Source of the DNA: Candidatus Delongbacteria bacterium
GTDB lineage: Bacteria; UBA4055
NCBI GenBank assembly: GCA_013139625.1
Contig: WTAK01000188.1
Location: 1-7,394, forward strand
DNA: 7,394 nucleotides
Direction: 5' to 3'
Shown here piece after piece: positions 1-7,287 of the stretch (its first letter is position 1; every line of letters begins with the position of its first letter). The notes under the pieces were generated by a model. It ran no database searches. It had not been told where the DNA came from and saw nothing but the letters and a program-made list of their open reading frames with translations. Made by a program: the position numbers and the translations under genes.

Positions 1-2156
1 TGGGTCAGGAAGATTTGGAAGTAGGTAAGAAATTTAACATACCTGTTTTGAACCCTATAGATGATATGGGCAAGTTCAATAGTGAAGTTCCTGATTATGA
101 AGGTCAGTACATAAAAGATGCGGATAAGGTTATAATAAAAGACCTGAAAGCATCAGGAAAATTATTTAAGCATGAAACGATACAACATAGCTATCCTCAT
201 TGTTGGAGATGTGATACTCCATTGCTTCAAAAAGCAACAGACAGTTGGGTTATGGAAGTTAAAACTATCATCCAAGACATGTTGGATAATAACCAACAAA
301 TAAATTGGGTTCCTGAAAATATAAAAGATGGAAGATTTGGAAAATTGTTAGCTCAAATGCCTGATTGGCATATATCCAGAAGTAGATTTTGGGGAGCTCC
401 TTTACCAATTTGGATATGTGATGATTGTGAAGCAAGGGAATGTATCGGTTCAGTTGAAGATCTGAAAAAGAGAACAGGATTAGAAGAGATCACAGATATA
501 CACAAGCATTTCGTAGATGAAATGACAATGAAATGTTCTTGTGGTGGTACAATGCACAGAATACCTGAAGTTCTGGACTGTTGGTTCGAATCAGGTTCTA
601 TGCCTTATGCTCAGAATCATTACCCGTTTGAGAATAAAGAAAGGTTCGAAGAGAACTTTCCATGTGATTTCATAGCTGAAGGAATAGATCAGACAAGAGG
701 TTGGTTTAATAAATTGACAGTAATATCAACTGCATTATTCAATAAACCGGCATTCAAAAATGTTATAGTGAACGGTACTGTTTTGGCAGAGGACGGCACT
801 AAAATGTCAAAATCTAAGAAGAACTATCCACCTGTAACAGATGTTATGGATAAGTACGGTGCTGATGCAATGAGAATGTATCTTATAAATTCTCCTGCAG
901 TGAGAGCTGAGAATCTTAGGTTTAGTGAAGCAGGAATATTAGATGTGATAAAGAAAGTAATGCTTCCTCTGTGGAATAGTTACAGCTTCCTAATAACCTA
1001 TGCTAAAATAGATGGATGGAAACCTCAAGATGAATATTTTAAACCTGAAGATCTGACTAATAACTTGGATAGATGGATAATGTCATCACTTCAAAGTTTA
1101 ACAAAAGAAGTGAATGAGCAAATGAGCGCATACAAGCTTTATAATGTTCTTCCGGCAATGGTAGGATTTATAGATGATCTAACAAATTGGTACATAAGAA
1201 GATCAAGAAGAAGATTTTGGAAAAGTGAGAACGACGGTGACAAGATGCATGGATACGAAACACTTTATGAAGTATTGTCTATCTTAACTAAATTGATAGC
1301 ACCGGTAATGCCGTTCGTAGCAGAAGAATTATACCAAAATTTGGAATTATCGGTATTCCCGAATTCTGCATCTTCAGTGCATTTAAGAGATTATCCGGAA
1401 GTAGATACTCAATTCATAGATACAGATCTTGAAGTAAAAATGGCTTTTATTCAGACCGTAGTAAAACTTGGAAGAGTGTTGCGTAACGATAAAAATATAA
1501 AGATAAGACAGCCGTTACAATCAGTTACTATCGTTTCAAATCAGGAAATAACTCAGGAAGCTGTAACAGAGTATAGTGATCTGATAAAAGAAGAACTTAA
1601 TGTTAAAGAAGTGAAAATAACGAAGAATGAAGAAGATCTGGCAACTATAACTGCAAAAGCTAACTTCAGGGTATTAGGTAAGAAATATGGTAAGAAAGTG
1701 AAAGATATTGCTTCAATGATATCTAAATTGTTACTTGCTGAGATAAGAACTATAGAAAAAGGCGGAAGTATAAGTCTTCTCGAAGAAAATATTGTCCTTG
1801 AAGATATAATGATACAGCATGAGCCAAAAGAAGGAATATTTTCAGTCTCAGAAAAAGATACCACAGTATCGCTTGACATAAAGATAACTCCGGAATTATT
1901 ATCAGAAGGTCATGCAAGAGAGATAATAAACAGGATACAGAACCTGAGAAAAGATAATGGATTTGAAATATCCGACAGAATAGTAGTAAAATTTTCAACC
2001 GATGAAGAATTAGCTCAGGCTATAGTATCTCAATCAGAGTATATCTCAAATGAAACCCTTTCAGTAGAAATAAAAGAAGATGGCTCAGTAAGCACGTCAG
2101 GTGTTGAGATGGATATTAATGGGCATAAGTGTTATATTAGAGTTGAAAAGGTATAA
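1..2156 (+). CDS. ileS: Isoleucyl-tRNA synthetase, 5'-truncated by the window edge
   Basis: Charges tRNA-Ile with isoleucine in the cytoplasm and edits mischarged valine. The frame is already open at the left edge (first whole codon at base 3, reading GQEDLEVGKK), which matches the CP1 editing domain. The TTG at 15 is therefore not a start, and the HIGH half of the active site lies outside the window. Visible landmarks, in order: CWRC (from base 201), WHISRSRFWG (from 366), a CDDC/CSCG cysteine cluster that may bind zinc, WFESGSMPYAQ (582-614), DQTRGWF, the ATP-binding KMSKS loop (801-815), and NWYIRRSRRRFW of the anticodon-binding domain (1185-1220). The last ~230 codons resemble the C-terminal extension of the long, eukaryote-like IleRS class (DUF5915-like). 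There is no terminal Cys4 zinc finger of the E. coli type. About 717 codons are present of an expected ~1,040. It is followed by a palindrome and then a DksA-like gene. Confidence 0.97.
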   Translation, partial: GQEDLEVGKKFNIPVLNPIDDMGKFNSEVPDYEGQYIKDADKVIIKDLKASGKLFKHETIQHSYPHCWRCDTPLLQKATDSWVMEVKTIIQDMLDNNQQINWVPENIKDGRFGKLLAQMPDWHISRSRFWGAPLPIWICDDCEARECIGSVEDLKKRTGLEEITDIHKHFVDEMTMKCSCGGTMHRIPEVLDCWFESGSMPYAQNHYPFENKERFEENFPCDFIAEGIDQTRGWFNKLTVISTALFNKPAFKNVIVNGTVLAEDGTKMSKSKKNYPPVTDVMDKYGADAMRMYLINSPAVRAENLRFSEAGILDVIKKVMLPLWNSYSFLITYAKIDGWKPQDEYFKPEDLTNNLDRWIMSSLQSLTKEVNEQMSAYKLYNVLPAMVGFIDDLTNWYIRRSRRRFWKSENDGDKMHGYETLYEVLSILTKLIAPVMPFVAEELYQNLELSVFPNSASSVHLRDYPEVDTQFIDTDLEVKMAFIQTVVKLGRVLRNDKNIKIRQPLQSVTIVSNQEITQEAVTEYSDLIKEELNVKEVKITKNEEDLATITAKANFRVLGKKYGKKVKDIASMISKLLLAEIRTIEKGGSISLLEENIVLEDIMIQHEPKEGIFSVSEKDTTVSLDIKITPELLSEGHAREIINRIQNLRKDNGFEISDRIVVKFSTDEELAQAIVSQSEYISNETLSVEIKEDGSVSTSGVEMDINGHKCYIRVEKV

Positions 2157-2167
2157 TATAATGTGAA

Positions 2168-2187
2168 CAAGGGGTTTCAACCCCTTG
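2168..2187 (+). terminator. GC-rich perfect inverted repeat between ileS and the dksA-like gene
   Basis: CAAGGGGTT and AACCCCTTG flank a 2-nt centre (TC); in RNA this is realistically a 7-8 bp stem with a 4-6 nt loop. It starts 11 nt after the ileS stop and is the only strong palindrome in a gap of an otherwise AT-rich window. The position suits an intrinsic terminator or attenuator for ileS. However, the 3' flank is CAATAACG, not a U-run on this strand, so partial read-through or an mRNA-stability or processing role is equally possible. The stem itself is seen in the sequence; its function is inferred. Confidence 0.5.
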
Positions 2188-2216
2188 CAATAACGAATTA
2201 TATATAAGGTTTAAAA

Positions 2217-2597
2217 ATGACAACGAAGAATAAAAAGAAGTACACAAAGAAAGAACTTGAAAAGTTCAAAAAGCTCATAATAGATCAGATCGAAGAAACA
2301 AAAGAGATAATCGATCACAGTCTTGGAAGTAGTTCAGAATCTATAGTCTCGCAAACAGGGGATACTCATACTGATGAGATGGGAACTGAACATCAAGCAC
2401 GTGAGTTAGATTTCTACATGGCTCAAAGAGAAGGTAAATTCATAGCTAATTTAGACAAAGCTCTTAGGAGAATTGAAGCAGGTGGCTATGGGATCTGTAG
2501 AGGTTGTGGAGAGCTTATCGATAAGAAGAGATTAGCAATGGTTGCTCATGCTACTTTGTGTATTGATTGCAAAAACAATAAAGAGCGCAAAGATTAA
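2217..2597 (+). CDS. TraR/DksA-family C4 zinc-finger protein
   Basis: Probable RNA-polymerase-binding transcription factor of the DksA/TraR family, which enters the secondary channel and tunes initiation (family knowledge). The 126-residue product has a lysine-rich N-terminus, an alpha-helical region (about 10-88) that should form the antiparallel coiled coil, and a C-terminal zinc finger. The finger has C94-x2-C97 and C115-x2-C118, with the usual YGICRGCG and HATLCIDC settings. The coiled-coil tip region (about 45-58) has D49 and D53 but not an obvious DxxDxA as in E. coli DksA, so ppGpp synergy cannot be assumed. The body (FKKLI..., AQREGKFIANLDKALRRIE) resembles the Bacteroidota relatives that, as I recall, have lost the cysteines. 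AAGG ends 7 nt before the ATG. The stop overlaps the lspA start by one base (TAATG), suggesting coupled translation. A symbol is not assigned because several paralogues share this fold. Confidence 0.9.
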   Translation: MTTKNKKKYTKKELEKFKKLIIDQIEETKEIIDHSLGSSSESIVSQTGDTHTDEMGTEHQARELDFYMAQREGKFIANLDKALRRIEAGGYGICRGCGELIDKKRLAMVAHATLCIDCKNNKERKD

Positions 2598-3100
2598 TGA
2601 AAAAAAAGTACATTTTTTTTTCAGTATCAGCCTTAATTGTAATAGCTGATCAGATATCTAAGAAATTCTTTGAAAAATTCTTATTATCTCTGGATACGAA
2701 CTCTGTTAATGTTTTCGGTGAAGAGTTGGTAAGATTTACTCTTGCTTACAATACAGGGATCGCGTTCAGCATTAAACTTGGTAGTCGGTATTTTTTATCG
2801 ACTATTTCTTTACTTGCATCGATCTTCATAATTTATCTTATTGTTAAGATCGATCTGAAAAAAAAGCTGGAACTTTGGGCTTTTACCTTCATACTTGGAG
2901 GAGCTATCGGCAACTTAATAGATAGGGCATTGTATGGTAAGGTTATTGATTTTATAGACTGTGATTTTCCTGATTTTATCATGACAAGATGGCCTATCTT
3001 CAACATTGCAGATTCTTTTGTGACAGTCGGAATGGTATTTTTAGCAGTTCAGTATTTATTTTTTGAAAAGAAGGAAGAAAAGCAAAAAAATAACCAATAA
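2597..3100 (+). CDS. lspA: Lipoprotein signal peptidase (signal peptidase II)
   Basis: Inner-membrane aspartyl peptidase that removes the signal peptide from diacylglyceryl-modified prolipoproteins just before the lipobox cysteine. At 167 residues it has the normal family length. Conserved blocks in order: ADQISK (D18), YNTGIAFS (51-58), GGAIGNLIDR (101-110, with N106 and D109), VIDFID (D118) and FNIADS (D139). D118 and D139 correspond to the catalytic pair by motif position. Four hydrophobic segments are visible, roughly 5-24, 63-84, 92-108 and 138-156, followed by a charged cytoplasmic tail (KKEEKQKNN). The ATG overlaps the preceding stop by 1 nt, and pgi follows after 12 nt. The order ileS-dksA/traR-lspA is one I recall from Bacteroidota. 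A likely substrate, the NlpC/P60 lipoprotein module, is encoded by the next frame. Confidence 0.96.
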   Translation: MKKKYIFFSVSALIVIADQISKKFFEKFLLSLDTNSVNVFGEELVRFTLAYNTGIAFSIKLGSRYFLSTISLLASIFIIYLIVKIDLKKKLELWAFTFILGGAIGNLIDRALYGKVIDFIDCDFPDFIMTRWPIFNIADSFVTVGMVFLAVQYLFFEKKEEKQKNNQ

Positions 3101-3112
3101 AATGGATATATT

Positions 3113-5173
3113 ATGCTTCATAAGACAGATCCCACAAAGACAAAAAGCTGGCAGAAATTATTAAAACATTTTAAAGATATGAACTCAGTTCATATGAGAG
3201 ATCTTTTCTCTGATAAAAACAGATTCAATAAATATTCTATTAGACTTGAAGATCTCCTAGTAGATTACTCAAAAAATATTATCACTGATGATACAAAGCA
3301 ATTATTGATCGAATTGGCAGATGAATGTGATCTAAAAGCTTCAATTGATAAAATGTTCTCCGGTGAAAAGATCAATGAGACTGAGAATAGAGCTGTTCTT
3401 CATACTGCCTTGAGAAATTTCAAGCATGATCCTATCATTGTTGATGGTGAGGATATTATACCTACTGTCAAAGAAGTTCGTAAGAAGATGAGAATGTTCA
3501 GTGATGCAGTCAGAAGCGGGGAGTGGAGAGGGTATACCGGTGAAAAGATTAAAAACATCGTGAACATTGGTATCGGTGGATCAGATCTTGGTCCTGTAAT
3601 GGTAACTGAAGCATTAAAATATTATGCATCAAAGGATATGAAAGTTTATTTCATTTCAAACATTGATGGAACAGATATTACAGAGACCCTAAATAATTTA
3701 GACCATGAAGAAACTTTATTTCTCATAGCTTCAAAGACTTTTACTACTCAGGAAACCATGACAAATGCATATTCTGCGAGAGAATGGTTCCTTGGACATA
3801 CCAGAGATGAAGATACTATCAAAAAGCATTTCGTTGCTTTATCAACGAATAGAGAGAAAGTTGACGAATTTGGGATAGATACAGATAATATGTTCGAATT
3901 CTGGGATTTTGTAGGTGGAAGATATTCAGTATGTTCTGCAATTGGATTAAGTGTTGCATTGTATATTGGTTACGATCGTTTTGAAGAATTATTACTTGGC
4001 GCTTCTTCAATTGATGAGCACTTTCAAAATACTGCTTTTGAAAATAATATACCTGTCATATTAGCTTTGATCAGTATTTGGTATATAAATTTCTTTGGAA
4101 CCGATAGTGAGGCAATCCTGCCGTACGATCAATATTTACATAGATTCCCTGCTTACCTGCAGCAAGCCAATATGGAAAGTAATGGCAAAAATGTTGACAG
4201 GGAAGGGAAGCCAGTCAATTATTCTACAGCTCCTATCATATGGGGTGAACCCGGTACGAATGGTCAACATTCATTCTATCAGCTGATCCACCAGGGAACA
4301 AAGATGATCCCTGCAGATTTTTTAGTCGGGAAAGAACCCCTAAATAAGATAAATAATCACCATAATATTCTTTTATCTAACTTCTTAGGTCAAACTGAAG
4401 CATTGATGAAAGGTAAAACAATAGAAGAAGTTAAAGATTCATCTCCATATAAAGTTTTCAAAGGGAATCAGCCTACGAATTCTATTATTTACGATAAGTT
4501 AACACCAAATGTACTTGGAAAACTGATAGCCATCTACGAACATAAGATATTTGTTCAGGGTATAATTTGGAATATTTACAGCTTTGATCAATGGGGAGTT
4601 GAATACGGGAAACAACTTGCAATAAAGATACAGAGCGATATGAACAATGGAAAACCTTCGAATGATCATGACTGCTCGACAAAAGGGTTGTTTAAGCATA
4701 TCATGCTTCTAATAATAGCTTCATTGATAATGATTTCATGCACTTCAGTTTCTTCTCATCATCGTAAGAATACAAATCAGAGTGTTACGATAGAAAAAGT
4801 TGAAGAGCTAAAAGTGATCGAAAAATTCATTGGCAGGCATTATGGAGCGAAATATGTTATGGGAGCAACTGGTCCTAATACATTTGATTGTAGTGGCTTT
4901 ATTTTGACTTTATTTAGAGAGATATATAAGGTTCAATTGCCAAGGACATCTGCAAAACAATACTATGCAGGAAGACATATTTCAAAGGCTGAACTAAGTT
5001 ATGGAGATCTTGTGTTCTTCAATACAAATGGTAGAGGTATTTCTCATGTTGGTGTATATCTTGAGGAAGGTAAATTTGGACATGCATCTACATCAAGAGG
5101 TGTAATGATAAGCAATCTAAGTGATTATTACTTTAAAAATAAATTTGTTGCCGCAAGGAGAGTATTAAAATGA
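3113..5173 (+). CDS. pgi: Glucose-6-phosphate isomerase fused in frame to an NlpC/P60 lipoprotein
   Basis: Residues 1 to about 526 are a near-complete phosphoglucose isomerase, interconverting glucose 6-phosphate and fructose 6-phosphate. It shows GIGGSDLG (from 153), the phosphate-binding SKTFTTQET (207-215), family signature [14 protein letters not shown] (265-278), [10 protein letters not shown] with E379, and signature 2 ending [10 protein letters not shown] with catalytic-type K500. The position of E. coli H386 appears to be L410. The usual C-terminal motif is present as HDCSTKGL, but the normal last few residues and stop are missing. The frame runs straight into a lipoprotein signal peptide (lipobox MISC, C543) and an NlpC/P60 domain with C593, H645 and H657. 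Total length is 686 residues, against about 550 for a normal Pgi. Codon use looks the same in both halves. It may be a true fusion, two products from one frame, or a lost stop codon. The start at 3113 has only a weak upstream GGA; lspA ends 12 nt before it. Confidence 0.9.
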   Translation: MLHKTDPTKTKSWQKLLKHFKDMNSVHMRDLFSDKNRFNKYSIRLEDLLVDYSKNIITDDTKQLLIELADECDLKASIDKMFSGEKINETENRAVLHTALRNFKHDPIIVDGEDIIPTVKEVRKKMRMFSDAVRSGEWRGYTGEKIKNIVNIGIGGSDLGPVMVTEALKYYASKDMKVYFISNIDGTDITETLNNLDHEETLFLIASKTFTTQETMTNAYSAREWFLGHTRDEDTIKKHFVALSTNREKVDEFGIDTDNMFEFWDFVGGRYSVCSAIGLSVALYIGYDRFEELLLGASSIDEHFQNTAFENNIPVILALISIWYINFFGTDSEAILPYDQYLHRFPAYLQQANMESNGKNVDREGKPVNYSTAPIIWGEPGTNGQHSFYQLIHQGTKMIPADFLVGKEPLNKINNHHNILLSNFLGQTEALMKGKTIEEVKDSSPYKVFKGNQPTNSIIYDKLTPNVLGKLIAIYEHKIFVQGIIWNIYSFDQWGVEYGKQLAIKIQSDMNNGKPSNDHDCSTKGLFKHIMLLIIASLIMISCTSVSSHHRKNTNQSVTIEKVEELKVIEKFIGRHYGAKYVMGATGPNTFDCSGFILTLFREIYKVQLPRTSAKQYYAGRHISKAELSYGDLVFFNTNGRGISHVGVYLEEGKFGHASTSRGVMISNLSDYYFKNKFVAARRVLK
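4688..5173 (+). other. NlpC/P60 (Spr/MepS-like) lipoprotein module inside the pgi frame, possible separate product
   Basis: Read from TTG 4688, this would be a 161-residue, conventional outer-membrane-type lipoprotein. It has a short basic n-region (MFKH), a hydrophobic stretch of about 12 residues and lipobox MISC, with the acylated cysteine at TGC 4739-4741 (residue 18) followed by Thr. A Ser/Asn/His-rich linker leads to an NlpC/P60 cysteine peptidase. Its triad is FDCSGF (Cys at 4889-4891), ISHVGVY (His at 5045-5047) and FGHAST (His at 5081-5083), as in Spr/MepS-type endopeptidases that cut peptidoglycan cross-bridges. Other in-frame starts are ATG 4703, which lacks a basic residue, and ATG 4640, which gives a long n-region. 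None has a well-spaced Shine-Dalgarno: AAAAGGG at 4681-4687 abuts the TTG and is 15 nt from ATG 4703. The domain call is firm; independent translation is a hypothesis. Confidence 0.5.
5155..5160 (+). promoter_or_regulatory. Strong Shine-Dalgarno AAGGAG for the GWxTD gene
   Basis: AAGGAG ends 9 nt before ATG 5170, within the last codons of the upstream frame. It fixes the start of the GWxTD gene and is the only near-perfect ribosome-binding site among the starts in this window. It shows that this organism uses Shine-Dalgarno initiation at least sometimes, which is atypical for Bacteroidota proper. Confidence 0.75.
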
Positions 5174-6720
5174 AGAGATACTATTATTTATCAATATTTG
5201 TGTTAGTTTCAGTGTTATTATCAAAAGGTGTATTTTACCTTGATTATGCATGTTACGACAGAGAAAGATTAGAAAAAACGAAAGTAGATATTTATATATC
5301 AATCCCGATACAATCATTAGACTTTGATAAGTCTATGACTAGTACTTTTTCTATTAAATTATACATTTATGATGGTGAAAAACTAATAGCTGAAGATAAA
5401 TGGAAACAGAAATACACTATAAAAAATGAAGGCGAGAAATTTTCGGGTGTAGAGATCCCTGCATTATCTACAATGTATCTATATCCCGGATATTACAGGT
5501 TACTTGCAAAAGTTGAAGATCTAAACACAAAAAATATTGAAACTATTGATATCCCTCAAAATTCTAAGAAATTCGTTGTTGCCAAATTTGAAGATAAATT
5601 CTCTATTTCTACGATTCAACTGGCATCGAAAATAATAACGAATAATATAATAAAAGATTCAGAATTTTATAAGCAGGGTGTTGTAGTTTTACCTAATCCA
5701 AGTAAAGTCTATGGAACAAGACGACCGTTCCTATACTACTACACAGAAGTATATGGTCTTAAAATCGGCAATAAAGTAGATTATAAATGGTTTATCACTG
5801 ATAATGATGGTAATAAAGTGAAAGAAGGGAAAGCTCAGACTAAAGATTCACCGTCTAAAGCTATTGTATTAGCTGATAGATTGCCTATTCAGAGTCTAAA
5901 GACTGGAATTTATAATTTTAATTTAGAAGTTTCCAAGAATGGTTCAACACTGGAATCAAGCAATAATTTCTATATCTATAGAAATTTGGATTTTAGAGAA
6001 AAAGCTGCAATGAAATTTGAAGATATGGGTAATGCAATTGAAGTGCTCAGTGAAAATACCTTAGATATCGAACTTGAGAAATTATCTAAGGTTAGCAGTG
6101 AAGAAAAGAAAGCATTAGAAAAAGAAGGAACTGAAGCTAAAAGGTCTTTCTTGATAAAATATTGGGAAAAGAAAACGAAATATGATGAAAAAGTGAAAAA
6201 CGAGAAATTTGCATATTTTTCAAAGTTGGCGAATGAAGATTTTAATAGATCCGTTGAAGTTTTAAGTGACAAGAACTTATTGGAAGAATTCGAGCAGGTT
6301 TATTCTGTTTTAGATAAAAAAGAGAAGAGTTTAGCCGACAAATTAAACAATACCGGTAGGGTTAACTTCCTGAAAAGATATTGGGATAGAAAAGAAAATA
6401 AAGATCCTGATGCCAGAGAGAAATTCTTATATCTTATCAGTATAGCAAATAGAGATTATTCATCTGGGAAAAAACAAGGTTGGGATACTGACAGAGGTAG
6501 AATACTAATAACTCACGGTAGCCCTGACAAGATAGATAAAGAGACTTATTCAACTGATATGAAAGATCATGAAGTGTGGCACTATTTCAATGGTAACTAT
6601 ACATTTGTTTTTGCTGATACTCATGGTTTTGGAGAGTTTAAGCTGATACATTCTGATTTCGAAGGTGAAAGATATGATCCGAATTGGGAAGATAAGATCA
6701 CGAAGGATATCTCTAGATAA
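5170..6720 (+). CDS. Exported GWxTD-domain protein with a duplicated pre-GWxTD unit
   Basis: Function unknown; GWxTD proteins are an uncharacterised family typical of the FCB group. The 516-residue product starts with a basic-hydrophobic signal sequence (MKRYYY then a hydrophobic run to about residue 25). C28 sits in a poor lipobox (DYAC), so an ordinary signal peptide or anchor is likelier than lipidation. Residues ~35-275 are rich in predicted beta-strand, resembling the Ig-like N-terminal part of such proteins, with a PNPSKVYG block near 176. Residues 291-362 and 363-434 are two copies of a helical unit (EVLS...FLK-YW...EKF...AN-DY/F). The C-terminus has GWDTDRGRI (437-445), GSPDKI, EVWHY and [12 protein letters not shown]. 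The ATG overlaps the preceding TGA by 4 nt, implying coupled translation, and a YgjP-like peptidase gene follows with no gap. The periplasmic or surface location is inferred from the signal sequence. Confidence 0.88.
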   Translation: MKRYYYLSIFVLVSVLLSKGVFYLDYACYDRERLEKTKVDIYISIPIQSLDFDKSMTSTFSIKLYIYDGEKLIAEDKWKQKYTIKNEGEKFSGVEIPALSTMYLYPGYYRLLAKVEDLNTKNIETIDIPQNSKKFVVAKFEDKFSISTIQLASKIITNNIIKDSEFYKQGVVVLPNPSKVYGTRRPFLYYYTEVYGLKIGNKVDYKWFITDNDGNKVKEGKAQTKDSPSKAIVLADRLPIQSLKTGIYNFNLEVSKNGSTLESSNNFYIYRNLDFREKAAMKFEDMGNAIEVLSENTLDIELEKLSKVSSEEKKALEKEGTEAKRSFLIKYWEKKTKYDEKVKNEKFAYFSKLANEDFNRSVEVLSDKNLLEEFEQVYSVLDKKEKSLADKLNNTGRVNFLKRYWDRKENKDPDAREKFLYLISIANRDYSSGKKQGWDTDRGRILITHGSPDKIDKETYSTDMKDHEVWHYFNGNYTFVFADTHGFGEFKLIHSDFEGERYDPNWEDKITKDISR

Positions 6721-7230
6721 ATGACTGACGAGAAGTATAATATAGTCATACAACGATCTAAGAGAAGAAAGAAAACTTTACAGGCTACTTTTAAAGACAA
6801 TATTGTTAAGATACTGGCACCGTCAACTTCCAGTGATACAGATATAAAAAAGTTTTTAGATAAATTTTTAAAGAAGCTTGAACGTAAAGATATAATCCTA
6901 AACAATGATAAAGAGCTTTTATCTAGAGCTAACAAATTAAAGAAAAAATTTCTACCGGATGCACCTGATTTTACAATAGTTTTCCAAGGAAGCTTGACTC
7001 GCACTTGGGGAAAGTGCTTTACCAATCAGAGAAAGATAGTCATCAATCCAATTTTAGCGACATATCCTAAATGGGTGTTAGATTTTGTGATTGTTCACGA
7101 ACTTGCTCATTTATTAGTTCCAAACCACGGCAAAGAATTCAGATCATTGGTCAATAGGTTTAAATTGAAAGAACGGGCTGTAGGATTTTTGATGGCGAAA
7201 GGAATGAGGGAAGATCCAATTGACAATTGA
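6721..7230 (+). CDS. YgjP-like (DUF45) zinc metallopeptidase
   Basis: Predicted metal-dependent hydrolase of the YgjP/DUF45 family (COG1451 type), related to SprT/WLM-like minimal gluzincins. The 169 residues match the family length. The N-terminus (YNIVIQRSKRRKKTLQATF) is the family's typical basic strand region. The middle has TWGKC (around 98-102), corresponding to the usual RWGSC, then a KIVINP strand. The zinc site is HELAHLLVPNHGKEF, with H126, E127 and H130 as HExxH and H136 as the probable third ligand. No signal peptide is seen, so it should be cytoplasmic. The substrate is unknown for most members. The ATG is the base immediately after the GWxTD stop; AAGGA at 6703-6707 is 13 nt upstream, a slightly long spacing, so coupling to upstream translation is likely. 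Confidence 0.9.
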   Translation: MTDEKYNIVIQRSKRRKKTLQATFKDNIVKILAPSTSSDTDIKKFLDKFLKKLERKDIILNNDKELLSRANKLKKKFLPDAPDFTIVFQGSLTRTWGKCFTNQRKIVINPILATYPKWVLDFVIVHELAHLLVPNHGKEFRSLVNRFKLKERAVGFLMAKGMREDPIDN

Positions 7231-7287
7231 TAATTTACATTTCTCCGATAAATTGGAGCAGGCAACTCAATGTGACTTTCAATTATG

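Noticed and set aside
2152..2162. Overlapping TATAAT hexamers as a promoter for the dksA-like gene.
   Set aside because: No -35-like hexamer lies 16-18 nt upstream, and such hexamers are common by chance in AT-rich DNA. Mentioned only with the hairpin finding.
4681..4705. Homopolymer frameshift in AAAAGGG as the cause of the Pgi/NlpC joining.
   Set aside because: The current frame keeps the Pgi motif STKGL across this tract and the lipoprotein signal peptide right after it, so no shift is needed. In the alternative frames Pgi would stop at 4693-4695 or a few codons later, losing the GL. A substituted stop codon remains possible.
5170..5256. GWxTD protein as a lipoprotein via C28.
   Set aside because: The residues before the cysteine (LDYA) do not fit a lipobox, with Asp at -3 and Tyr at -2. 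An ordinary signal peptide or anchor is more likely.
6621..7025. Long antisense open frames, such as 134 codons on the minus strand over the GWxTD and YgjP-like genes.
   Set aside because: They lie opposite strongly supported coding sequence, have no recognisable domains and show Ser/Phe/Leu-rich composition typical of the complement of Lys/Glu-rich genes.
7237..7273. Hairpin CTCC...GGAG at 7243-7258 (6 bp plus one G-U), with flanking ACATT/AATGT pairing, as a bidirectional terminator.
   Set aside because: The stem is short and AT-rich at its centre, has no adjacent U-run, and the outer pairing needs a 10-nt bulge. Suggestive position only.
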